Assembly (NCBI GenBank): GCA_017444545.1
Contig: JAFSWJ010000163.1
Coordinates: 1-10,219, forward strand
Source of the DNA: Lachnospiraceae bacterium
Lineage (GTDB): Bacteria > Bacillota > Clostridia > Lachnospirales > Lachnospiraceae
Direction: 5' to 3'
Length of the DNA stretch: 10,219 nucleotides
Shown here: positions 1 to 7,404 of the stretch, in pieces
Layout of the letters: each line of letters starts with the position of its first letter
Position numbering within the stretch: the first letter of the stretch is position 1
Notes under the pieces: model-generated
What the model was told of the DNA's origin: nothing
The model's database searches: none
What the model saw: the letters and a program-made list of their open reading frames with translations, nothing else
Translations under genes and position numbers: made by a program

Positions 1-649
1 TTCCCGAAGCCAGGACCGCGGATGCTCCAAAGGTCAAAAGGAGCACCGGCACCTCGGCATAGGTCTGGGATGTAAAGATCAGAACGGACAGCACGACGAT
101 GGCGACAACGATACTGACGGTATTCATCTCGCTGTTTATGATCTCGGCTGCAGAATCTCCCATAGAGGTCGATACATACAGATCATAGGCTGAAAGCTCC
201 TGCTTTATATCCTCAAGAGAGGCAAGAGCCCTGTCGTCGTCTTCTGAATATTTGAAGGTGATGTCAAAAAGAGCGGAAAAATTATTGAAATGTGAAGGAT
301 CGCCGTCAAAGGAAAGCATTGCCACATCTTCCCTTTTTTCAAGCTTTTCCGACAACTCCTGTGCCTCGTCAAAGGTGATGTTCGTGAGCATGATCTTTGC
401 CGTGCCGTAGGTGATGAATTCTTCATCCATCTTTTCAAGGCCCCGTCTGGTATCCGAATCCTCAGACAAATAGGCCGAAAGATCATTTTCAACCTTCACC
501 CACTTTGAGGCGATCACACAAAAGATTATCGCTATGACAAACAGGAGAAAAAACAGATTTCTGCGGTCCACGACGAAGGTCGCCACCTTCATCATGAAAC
601 CGTTTTCATTATCCTTTTTTTCGTTTTCTGCTACGTTTGGTTCAGTCAT
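1..649 (-). CDS. MMPL/RND-family membrane transporter, N-terminal part (runs off the window)
   Basis: The frame is open from an ATG at 647-649 to the window edge, giving 216 residues of the N-terminus. The start has a GGAG site (657-660) 7 nt upstream. A charged, polar cytoplasmic tail of about 30 residues is followed by a first membrane helix (about 32-48, LFFLLFVIAIIFCVIA). Next comes an extracytoplasmic domain with the typical opening 'VENDLSAYLSEDSDTRRGLE' and the segment ITYGTAKIMLTN, then a second hydrophobic stretch (about 178-196, VSIVVAIVVLSVLIF) and the start of a third. This TM1, large soluble loop, TM2-TM3 order is that of the MMPL/RND superfamily, which exports or flips lipids, drugs or other hydrophobic compounds using the proton gradient. 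The substrate cannot be told. The gene has its own likely promoter (724-752) and a palindrome-rich leader, so it is probably regulated separately from the kinase operon upstream of it. Confidence 0.8.
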   Translation of the reverse strand, partial: MTEPNVAENEKKDNENGFMMKVATFVVDRRNLFFLLFVIAIIFCVIASKWVKVENDLSAYLSEDSDTRRGLEKMDEEFITYGTAKIMLTNITFDEAQELSEKLEKREDVAMLSFDGDPSHFNNFSALFDITFKYSEDDDRALASLEDIKQELSAYDLYVSTSMGDSAAEIINSEMNTVSIVVAIVVLSVLIFTSQTYAEVPVLLLTFGASAVLASG

Positions 650-666
650 ATTGCCACTCCGGGATC

Positions 667-710
667 GTGTCTTTTGATCAAAATATTGTTGATCGCAGAT
701 CAAAAAACAC
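667..710. promoter_or_regulatory. Nested TTGATC palindromes in the transporter leader (possible operator or RNA stem)
   Basis: Three overlapping symmetric structures lie between the probable promoter and the transporter start. There is a perfect 12-bp palindrome TTTTGATCAAAA (672-683). There is a perfect 6-3-6 palindrome TTGATCgcaGATCAA (689-703). There is also a wider inverted repeat, 667-679 against 698-710, matching at 12 of 13 positions; its one mismatch becomes a G-U pair in the minus-strand RNA, giving a full 13-bp stem with an 18-nt loop. Repeated 6-bp half-sites just downstream of a promoter are typical of a repressor operator such as a TetR or MarR type. A leader RNA hairpin is the alternative. 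No regulator gene is visible in the window. Confidence 0.5.
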
Positions 711-723
711 AATATCTTGTAGC

Positions 724-752
724 AATATAACTCTTATCCGGAAGATATTCAA
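724..752 (-). promoter_or_regulatory. Probable sigma-A promoter of the transporter gene
   Basis: Read on the minus strand, TTGAAT (747-752) and TATATT (724-729) are separated by exactly 17 nt. These are good matches to the vegetative -35 and -10 boxes. The inferred transcription start is near 717, giving a leader of about 70 nt that carries the palindromes at 667-710. The promoter sits between the weak hairpin after the kinase-DegV gene and the transporter start. Confidence 0.55.
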
Positions 753-769
753 GCAAAAAGCATTAAGAT

Positions 770-792
770 GAACACATCAAGGCAATGTGTTC
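770..792 (-). terminator. Hairpin after the kinase-DegV gene, weak terminator candidate
   Basis: An 8-bp perfect stem GAACACAT/ATGTGTTC with a 7-nt loop lies 21 nt past the stop of the kinase-DegV gene. The T-rich stretch (ATCTTAATGCTTTTTG on the minus strand) begins some 9 nt after the stem rather than directly, and the stem is not GC rich. It may be an inefficient terminator, allowing some read-through into the transporter gene. Confidence 0.35.
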
Positions 793-813
793 AGACCACC
801 TGCAAAAAAAGGA

Positions 814-3480
814 TCATTTTGTCATATAGATCAGGCCGAAGGTATTGGGACCGCAGTTTATGGATATGGCAGGCGATGCATTCTCAACGATGATCTCATC
901 AAAGGACGCATACTGCTTTACCTTTTCGACAATATGCTCCTTTGCGGCAACACTCATCCCTACACATTCTATGATGAGCCTGCTGCCATCCCTTGATTCG
1001 GATCTTTTCAGGTCTTTGGATATATACTTTTCCCAGGAACTCCTTCTGGTTCCTATCATCATGTTGCCTGCAACCATATCCCCGTTTTTGAGCGTCAGGA
1101 CCGGATGGAGCATGAATGCATTCGATATCGCATTTACCCTGCGGCTTATCCTTCCGCTCCTTGCAAGATAGGACGTGTTGTCAACAATGAAGCTTGTCCT
1201 GATCTTTTTTCTGACCTCTTCAAGTTCTCTGACCAGACTCTCCGCCGAAATGGTATCCTTTGCCCTCCGGGCTGCATGCAGCGCCAGAAGTCCGGTCCTT
1301 CCGCTGACGCTCATTGAATCAACGACCAGGACATTGTCAAAATTACGCGAGGCTTCAAGGGCATTTTCGTAGCCTTTGCTGAATCTGCCCGAGATAGTGA
1401 TATGGATGACATACTGTCCCTTTGACAAAAGCCCCGCAAAGAAGGTTTCATATTCCTCTACTCCGGGTGCCTCCGAATGAACCTTCTTTTGAGGATCACT
1501 CAGATAATCAAGGATCCCCTCCGTCTCGGTTTCTATGCCGTCAAGAAAGTATCCTTCCTCAGTATGAACGTGATAGGGAAGTATCTCTATCATATTTTCC
1601 TCTATCAGTTCATCCGGCAGATCGCAGACACTGTCGGAAGAGATGACGATGGATCTTTTCCTGACACCCTTTCTGACCAGATCCCTGACGTTTTCCGGAT
1701 CACCCTCATCAGTGAAATGCATCAGATCAGGCGGAAGGTGTTTTGAAAGCTCTGCCTCCAGATCCTCACCGGATACGGGCTTGAGCAGATATCCGTTGAA
1801 GCCTTCCCTGTTGTACATTTCCTGATTGTCACTTCCCGCATTTGCGGTGAGGACCACCACCGGTGTCTCCCGGTTCAGTCCGCCGGCCTGGTTCCTGATC
1901 ACGTGCAGGCATTCTATGCCGTCCATGTTCGGCATCAGATGATCCATGAAGATAGTATCAAAGTGCCTGTGGGCAGTAAGTTCCACGGCTTCTTTCCCGC
2001 TCATTGCCGTATCCATGTTAACCTTTGTCTCACGCAAAAGCTTCGTGACGACCTTGATGTTCATCTCGTTATCATCAACTATGAGGATATGGGCTTCGGG
2101 GGCTTCAAAGCTCTGCCTGTAATGCTCTCTCCTTCCCATGGCGTGCTTTGATTCTATCTTGAGATCCCCTACTCCTGTCCCGTCAGCGATCTCCTGCGGC
2201 AGTTCCACGACAAAGGTGGAGCCCTTTGTATAAACGCTGTTCACGGTTATCTTTCCGCCCATCATCTCAATGAACTGTTTGACTATGGCAAGGCCCAGAC
2301 CGGTTCCCTCGATGTGACGGTTCTTTCCCTCATCCACTCTCTTGAAGGCATCAAACAGATAAGGCATGCTCTCTTTTCTGATACCCATACCGGTATCGGT
2401 TACGGAATAAATGACCGTAGTCCTGTTTCCCTCACCTCTTTTTTCCTGGATAGACAAGGTGACGGATCCCTCCGACGTATATTTGATGGCATTGTTCAGG
2501 ATATTTATGAGGACCTGCTTGATCCTGACTTCATCACCGTAAAGCTCCACCGGAAGTGTCTGGTCGACGTCAACATGAAATTCAAGTCCCTTTTCCTTTG
2601 CCCTGACCCATACCATCCCGACGATCTCCGAAAGCATGTCTCCTGTCCTGTAGGGAACGGGGATGATCTCCATACTTCCGGATTCGATCTTTGACATATC
2701 AAGGATATCGTTTATGGTGGTCAGCAGCATCCTTCCCGCCGCCCTGATATTTCTTGCATCATCTGCAACCTCATCCGATATGTTCTCTCTGAGTATCATC
2801 TCATCAAGACCTATGATGGTATTGATGGGAGTCCTGATCTCGTGACTCATGCTGGAAAAGAAGTTGTTCTGGGCCCTGTTCAGATCCTCGATCTCTTTTT
2901 TCTGCTTCTCGGCGATCTCCTTTTCCTGTCTGTAAACCCTGCCCTGAAACCAGCTCATCACAGTGATCACAACTCCGACGACCAGCACGGAAGCCAGGGA
3001 ATCCCAGTATGTCACCGCAAAGGTATGGGGACCTATCTCAACGAAATGATGAAGAGTCAGATAATAAAGGAGGGTGATCTCGATGGCAATGAGGACCATG
3101 GCCACGATACGGTCCTTTCCGTGAAGCAGGGTGCCCGCGAAAAGGAAACAGAAGGAATACCATATCGGTACGCCGCCTGAAATACCTCCTCCCGAAAGAA
3201 AGCATACCGGCATCATACCAAGGAGCACCCCTAAAAGTATGACCCACACACCCAGTTTTCTTTTATTAAACCTGATCATCAGATAGGAAAACGGAGCAGA
3301 CAGAACGATGCCGGTGCCAACGGCAATGATCTCTCCAATGTTTTCACCCATGATGATATCCATAACGAACACTATGGAAATGGCTGTCAGGGTGCTGATC
3401 ATGATCAATATGAACAGCCTGTCCTCCATATCCCTGGATGTATCATTGACGGCGTTTTTCAATGCCCGGAAAAATCTCAC
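814..3480 (-). CDS. Membrane hybrid histidine kinase with receiver and C-terminal DegV/EDD lipid-binding domain
   Basis: The protein has 888 residues. About six hydrophobic segments fill residues 20-178 and form an integral membrane sensor. A short coiled linker (180-205) leads to the HisKA box SMSHEIRTPIN with phospho-acceptor His213. The ATPase domain follows, with N-box NILNNAIKYT (about 326-335), G1 TDTGMGI (Asp362) and G2 GTGLGL (392-397). A complete receiver (about 463-582) has Asp469-Asp470, phospho-Asp513 in FMDHLMPNMDG, Thr545 and Lys567. Residues 608-888 match a full-length DegV/EDD fold: SSDSVCDLP (614-622), ISGRFSKGYENA (696-707), VVDSMSVS, RSGRIS (774-779), LHPVLTLKNG and NCGPNTFGL (875-883). 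Free-standing DegV/FakB proteins bind fatty acids for FakA kinase. The start is GTG: it overlaps the previous stop (GTGA) and has an AGGGAGG site 9-10 nt upstream, implying translational coupling. The ligand and output are unknown. Confidence 0.93.
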   Translation of the reverse strand: MRFFRALKNAVNDTSRDMEDRLFILIMISTLTAISIVFVMDIIMGENIGEIIAVGTGIVLSAPFSYLMIRFNKRKLGVWVILLGVLLGMMPVCFLSGGGISGGVPIWYSFCFLFAGTLLHGKDRIVAMVLIAIEITLLYYLTLHHFVEIGPHTFAVTYWDSLASVLVVGVVITVMSWFQGRVYRQEKEIAEKQKKEIEDLNRAQNNFFSSMSHEIRTPINTIIGLDEMILRENISDEVADDARNIRAAGRMLLTTINDILDMSKIESGSMEIIPVPYRTGDMLSEIVGMVWVRAKEKGLEFHVDVDQTLPVELYGDEVRIKQVLINILNNAIKYTSEGSVTLSIQEKRGEGNRTTVIYSVTDTGMGIRKESMPYLFDAFKRVDEGKNRHIEGTGLGLAIVKQFIEMMGGKITVNSVYTKGSTFVVELPQEIADGTGVGDLKIESKHAMGRREHYRQSFEAPEAHILIVDDNEMNIKVVTKLLRETKVNMDTAMSGKEAVELTAHRHFDTIFMDHLMPNMDGIECLHVIRNQAGGLNRETPVVVLTANAGSDNQEMYNREGFNGYLLKPVSGEDLEAELSKHLPPDLMHFTDEGDPENVRDLVRKGVRKRSIVISSDSVCDLPDELIEENMIEILPYHVHTEEGYFLDGIETETEGILDYLSDPQKKVHSEAPGVEEYETFFAGLLSKGQYVIHITISGRFSKGYENALEASRNFDNVLVVDSMSVSGRTGLLALHAARRAKDTISAESLVRELEEVRKKIRTSFIVDNTSYLARSGRISRRVNAISNAFMLHPVLTLKNGDMVAGNMMIGTRRSSWEKYISKDLKRSESRDGSRLIIECVGMSVAAKEHIVEKVKQYASFDEIIVENASPAISINCGPNTFGLIYMTK

Positions 3481-6221
3481 GATACGGTACCTCCCTTCAG
3501 TGACTCAAGAAGCCCTGAGGCTTCAGTGGCTGCACTCTTCATGTCAAAGTCTGAGATGGCAGCCTTTATCTTTTCAAAAAGAGTTTCCACGGAGCTGCCC
3601 TCATACGTACAGCCGGACAGTCCGTTTATGATATCCTCCGCACTCTGAACCTCGTAGGTTTCTATACAGCTCATGACACGCGCAAGTGCATCCAAGACCT
3701 GATCCCTGCCGATCTCCTTTGTTTCGGAACCGCCGGATTTCTTTTTCTTTCCGATACAGTCCGCCACATCCTCAACGACTTCACTGTACATGTTCATCAG
3801 TTCCTCATGATGAGATCCTATGAAGACCTCATCATTTTTCTTTGCCGCCTCCTCCAGATTCTTTGCATATTCGGAAAGCTCCGCAGCACCGAGCATCCTG
3901 GCTGTACTCTTGAGGGCATGTACCCTGATGTGATAATCCTCCAGATCCTTGTTTTCATACGCCTGTCCTATACCGCTTTTCTTTTTCTCAAATTCCGATA
4001 CGAAATTGTCGAGAAGCTCCAGGTAGAACTCCCTGTCATTCCTGCAGTATCTGATACCGGACTGCGTATCTATGCCGACTCTTTCAAGGAGTACCACCGG
4101 ATCCGTATCCTCCTTTGAAGTCTGAAATGATACATTATCCGACAGGGAGGAATCCCTGCTGATATAATCAATCGCCGACTTTGGCAATACCCTCTTCAGT
4201 ACCCTTTCAAGATCGGAATATTCTATTGGCTTTGGAACGAAGCCGTCAAAACCTTCCGAAAGGAACATTTCCCTGGCTCCGCTGACCGCATTAGCAGTGA
4301 GCGCAACGATCGTGAATGTCCTTCCCTTCGATCTTTCAAGTGTCCTCAGATTGTGAAGGGTTTCCACGCCGTCCATATCCGGCATCATGTGATCGAGAAA
4401 GATGATGTCAAAGTCCTCTTCCTCACATTTCCTGATGGCCTCCAATCCTCCCGTCACTGTTGTAACGCTCATCCCGTAATCACTGAAGATGCCTTTTGCA
4501 ACGATGAGATTCATATTCTCATCATCCACTACCAGTGCTCTGACTCCCGGTGTGACCATCCTCTTTCCCTCGGGATCCTCCGACGTCTCATACGACATGG
4601 TATTGAGCATATTCACTATACCCAGGGTATAAAAAGGCTTGTGCAGGATCACCGCCCTGCTGCCGGTCGGAAGTTCGAAGCTTTCATTGCATACGACTAT
4701 GACCTTTGCGTTTTTTGTCATCTTTTCCAGATAACCGGCATTGTCGGTATATTCCTCGGCATCCACAAACACATGGGTCACATTGTAGATACTATCCAGC
4801 TTTTCAAGATCGTTTTTGCTGTATGCATAATGGATCAGTATGCCAAGCTTTTCCGACAGGTTCTTCATCAGTTCCTGATAATATTCCCTGACCCTGGGGA
4901 TATCATATTTTTCAAGCCTGATGAAGCATACCAGACATACCTGTTTCCTGTTTTCCACAAACATGGAAGGCGATCTGTCGACGACCTTTTGCGGGATGCT
5001 GATATGGATCTTTGTCCCTTCGCCTTCTTTGCTCTCGATCCTTACAAATCCGCCCATGGCCCTGACTATACCGTAGACAATGGAAAGCCCGAGCCCCAGT
5101 CCTCCGGCCCTGCGGCTGCGTCCGGAGTTTACCTGATAAAACCTGTCCCTGATCCTTTCAAGCTCATGGGCCGAGATACCTATGCCGGTATCCTCCACAT
5201 CTATGCACAGATTTATTCCATAGGTCTTTTTGCGGGCGGATATCCTGACCCGTACTCCGCCTTTTTTTGTGAACTTGACACCGTTTCCGATGACATTCTT
5301 TAATATCTTTTTGATCTTTTCACCGTCACCTTCAAGTACCGCAGGTATATCGGCATCCACATCAAATACAAGCTCGGTCTGACCGTTTACCGGCAGGACC
5401 TGCTTTTCGGTAAAGATGTCATTGATGACTGAGGTGATCATGTATTCCTCATTTGAGACCACCAGCCGTCCGGTATCGATCTCGGTATAATCAAGGATAG
5501 CCGTAACCTGCTCCAAAAGCCTGTTTCCGGCCTCCTTCACCGACCTGATCTCCTCCCGTATCTCCTCGTTGCGGACCCTCTTCATGATAACCCCGGTAAT
5601 ACCGGTGACCGCGTTTATGGGAGTTCTGAGTTCGTGGGAAACATTTGTGAGGAAATCCTCTGTCCTGCGGTTTGTCTCCTCCAGTTCACTGATGATGTTC
5701 CCGTATGCCTCAACCTCATCCTTTCTGCGGTTTATGATGATGACGGATATCCTTCCGGTCACCAGCACCAGCAAAACGTGCAGCAGGCATCTTGAAACGA
5801 TGAGAGTATCTATTTCCGCATCGTTGTTTACAAACATGGCAACATCATAAATAAAGGTGAGATAGTATGCTGCCATCATCAGATAGATGAGCCTCTTTTC
5901 ACCTGCCATGGCATAGATGACTATGATGCCTATGGCGACAGGTGCCATATCAAAAAAGCTTGTGGGATGTATTCCGTAGAAAAAAAAAGTCATCATGATG
6001 ATGATCGAGTAGATGAGGATCCTGTTGTCAACGGAAGGTTTTCTGGCGATATGCATGATCCAGCAGGCGATCATGGAAATGGCGATCAGGGGCAGTACCC
6101 AGATCTCCCATCCCATAAGCAGCGATTCGATGATGAGTATCGCACCAAAGACCGTATAGCTGATGAGGATCACCAGCATTGATATGTTTGTGTTTTCCAT
6201 ATAACGATGATTATTATCCAA
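3477..6221 (-). CDS. Membrane hybrid histidine kinase with degenerate receiver, receiver and HPt domains
   Basis: The protein has 914 residues. About six membrane segments lie in residues 14-163, with no large external sensor domain. The HisKA box NVSHELRTPINAV carries His196. The ATPase domain has N-box NVIGNGVKFT (Asn313), G1 EDTGIGI (Asp344) and G2 GGLGLGL (373-379). Residues about 426-545 look like a receiver that has lost the acidic pair but keeps a VFVDAEEY strand (Asp487) and the HKPF end (Lys528). A complete receiver follows (about 560-680) with Asp566-Asp567, phospho-Asp610, Thr642 and Lys664. An HPt domain (about 725-822) has His768 in RVHALKSTARMLG. A helical tail (about 838-914) has no recognised motif. 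The start is taken as TTG at 6219-6221, directly after the preceding TAA, because a GAGGG site lies 8 nt upstream; the ATG seven codons later has no ribosome site. The HPt could pass phosphate to the HD-GYP regulator encoded just upstream. Confidence 0.92.
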   Translation of the reverse strand: MDNNHRYMENTNISMLVILISYTVFGAILIIESLLMGWEIWVLPLIAISMIACWIMHIARKPSVDNRILIYSIIIMMTFFFYGIHPTSFFDMAPVAIGIIVIYAMAGEKRLIYLMMAAYYLTFIYDVAMFVNNDAEIDTLIVSRCLLHVLLVLVTGRISVIIINRRKDEVEAYGNIISELEETNRRTEDFLTNVSHELRTPINAVTGITGVIMKRVRNEEIREEIRSVKEAGNRLLEQVTAILDYTEIDTGRLVVSNEEYMITSVINDIFTEKQVLPVNGQTELVFDVDADIPAVLEGDGEKIKKILKNVIGNGVKFTKKGGVRVRISARKKTYGINLCIDVEDTGIGISAHELERIRDRFYQVNSGRSRRAGGLGLGLSIVYGIVRAMGGFVRIESKEGEGTKIHISIPQKVVDRSPSMFVENRKQVCLVCFIRLEKYDIPRVREYYQELMKNLSEKLGILIHYAYSKNDLEKLDSIYNVTHVFVDAEEYTDNAGYLEKMTKNAKVIVVCNESFELPTGSRAVILHKPFYTLGIVNMLNTMSYETSEDPEGKRMVTPGVRALVVDDENMNLIVAKGIFSDYGMSVTTVTGGLEAIRKCEEEDFDIIFLDHMMPDMDGVETLHNLRTLERSKGRTFTIVALTANAVSGAREMFLSEGFDGFVPKPIEYSDLERVLKRVLPKSAIDYISRDSSLSDNVSFQTSKEDTDPVVLLERVGIDTQSGIRYCRNDREFYLELLDNFVSEFEKKKSGIGQAYENKDLEDYHIRVHALKSTARMLGAAELSEYAKNLEEAAKKNDEVFIGSHHEELMNMYSEVVEDVADCIGKKKKSGGSETKEIGRDQVLDALARVMSCIETYEVQSAEDIINGLSGCTYEGSSVETLFEKIKAAISDFDMKSAATEASGLLESLKGGTVS

Positions 6222-7247
6222 TTATTTTTCCCTCATTTCAAAACCGTTGTCTTCTTCCATCATTGAAAGCATGATATCGGCAAAGGCCGGATCAAACTGT
6301 GTTCCCCTGCCCTTTACCAGCTCATTTTTCACAACCTCCTGGGGCAGGATGTCCCTGTAGCTCCTCCTGGATGTCATGGCATCATAAGCATCAGCGACAG
6401 CTATGATCCGCGCCTCCTCAGGAATAGCCTCACCCGCCAGTCCGTCAGGATATCCGTTCCCGTCGTATCTTTCGTGATGCCATCTGGCTCCGGTGACAAA
6501 CTGCGGGAACTCGGTGATGTTTTTTAAGATCCTTGCTCCCATGACGGGGTGGTTCTGGATGACACCGAACTCATCATCGGTCAGTTTTGCAGGCTTGTTG
6601 ATGATGGCATCAGGTATGCCGATCTTGCCCACATCATGAAGAAGTCCCATCATGTAGATCTCTTCCTGCTTTTCATCACTGTATCCGTATCGTGCTGCTA
6701 TGGCCTTTGAGTATTCGGCAACTCTCGTGGAATGACCGTTCGTATAGGTGTCCTTTTCATCTATGGCTCCTGAAAGAGCCTTCACGATCTGCATGGACAT
6801 CCTCTCGATCTTGTCATGCTCTTCGATAAGCTCTTTTGTCTTTCTGTTTACCTCAGAGGTCAGATCCCTCTGCAGACGTATCAGATCTATGGTATGCCTG
6901 GCACGCAATAGCAGAACCTCCGGCACAAAGGGCTTTTTGATGAAATCCATCGCACCGGCGGAAAGACCTTTTGCCTCGGTATCCGCATCATCATCTGCTG
7001 TCAGAAAGATGACCGGGATGGCCGAAAGTCTTTCATCCTTTTTGATCTCCTCGAGGGTCTCAAAGCCATTCAGCTGCGGCATATGGATATCAAGCAGCAA
7101 AAGATCGGGGGTGTTTGCCTTCAGAAAATCCAAAAGCTCAACCCCGGATTTGAGGCAGCTCACCCTGAATTTTTCTCCCGCCAGGATGTGGTTTGCCATT
7201 TTCAGATTTGAAATGTCATCGTCTATGACTGTGATCCAGTCTCCCAT
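6222..7247 (-). CDS. Response regulator with HD-GYP domain (probable cyclic-di-GMP phosphodiesterase)
   Basis: The protein has 341 residues and an RpfG-like layout. The N-terminal receiver (about 4-120) has the acidic cluster VIDDD (8-11), phospho-Asp53 in LLDIHMPQLNG, Thr83 and Lys104/105. A charged helical linker (about 120-155) leads to the HD-GYP domain (about 155-335). Its signature residues are all present: His172, the HD pair in GLLHDVGKIG (His204, Asp205), His233 in QNHPVMG, and HHERYDGNGYPDG with His257, His258 and GYP at 265-267. Proteins with this full motif set usually hydrolyse cyclic-di-GMP and so affect motility and surface attachment. The ATG at 7247 has AAAGGA 7 nt upstream. 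It is the first gene of the three-gene signalling operon and the natural phosphorylation target of the two kinases. Its leader is occupied by the foldback element at 7261-7505. Confidence 0.95.
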   Translation of the reverse strand: MGDWITVIDDDISNLKMANHILAGEKFRVSCLKSGVELLDFLKANTPDLLLLDIHMPQLNGFETLEEIKKDERLSAIPVIFLTADDDADTEAKGLSAGAMDFIKKPFVPEVLLLRARHTIDLIRLQRDLTSEVNRKTKELIEEHDKIERMSMQIVKALSGAIDEKDTYTNGHSTRVAEYSKAIAARYGYSDEKQEEIYMMGLLHDVGKIGIPDAIINKPAKLTDDEFGVIQNHPVMGARILKNITEFPQFVTGARWHHERYDGNGYPDGLAGEAIPEEARIIAVADAYDAMTSRRSYRDILPQEVVKNELVKGRGTQFDPAFADIMLSMMEEDNGFEMREK

Positions 7248-7260
7248 TTATCATTCCTTT

Positions 7261-7276
7261 CAATGTCATTCAGTTA
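7261..7276 (+). repeat. Terminal inverted repeat, HD-GYP-side copy
   Basis: CAATGTCATTCAGTTA, an exact reverse complement of 7490-7505. After one mismatch (7277/7489) two further bases also pair. In a minus-strand transcript this arm would end immediately before the AAAGGA ribosome site of the HD-GYP gene. Confidence 0.85.
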
Positions 7277-7310
7277 TGCCTTCCACACATCGGTTCTTGC
7301 TCCCGCAGGG

Positions 7311-7370
7311 TCTACGCTCCGCTCCGGTCGACGCAAAACTACCGTCCACTGGACGGTATGCGTCCTCCCG
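7311..7370. repeat. Internal repeat unit A with bulged hairpin
   Basis: The unit opens with TCTACGCTCCGCTCCGGTCG and continues into a hairpin at 7330-7364. Its arms are GACGCA (7330-7335) plus TACCGTCCA (7340-7348), against TGGACGGTA (7350-7358) plus TGCGTC (7359-7364). That is 15 base pairs, with a 4-nt AAAC bulge at 7336-7339 and a single central base. Unit B repeats the same plan 94 bp away. Confidence 0.85.
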
Positions 7371-7404
7371 TACCTTGCGCTCCGGCAGGTGCTCGGCACG
7401 GGGT

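Noticed and set aside
205..492. A 95-codon minus-strand open frame inside the transporter region
   Set aside because: It is out of frame with the transporter frame that starts at 649 and reads through to the window edge with clear MMPL character; its own product is Arg/Ser-rich and low in plausibility.
4353..5303. A 316-codon plus-strand open frame opposite the HPt-containing kinase
   Set aside because: It lies entirely antisense to well-conserved kinase, receiver and pseudo-receiver motifs, and its His- and Tyr-rich composition is typical of a shadow frame.
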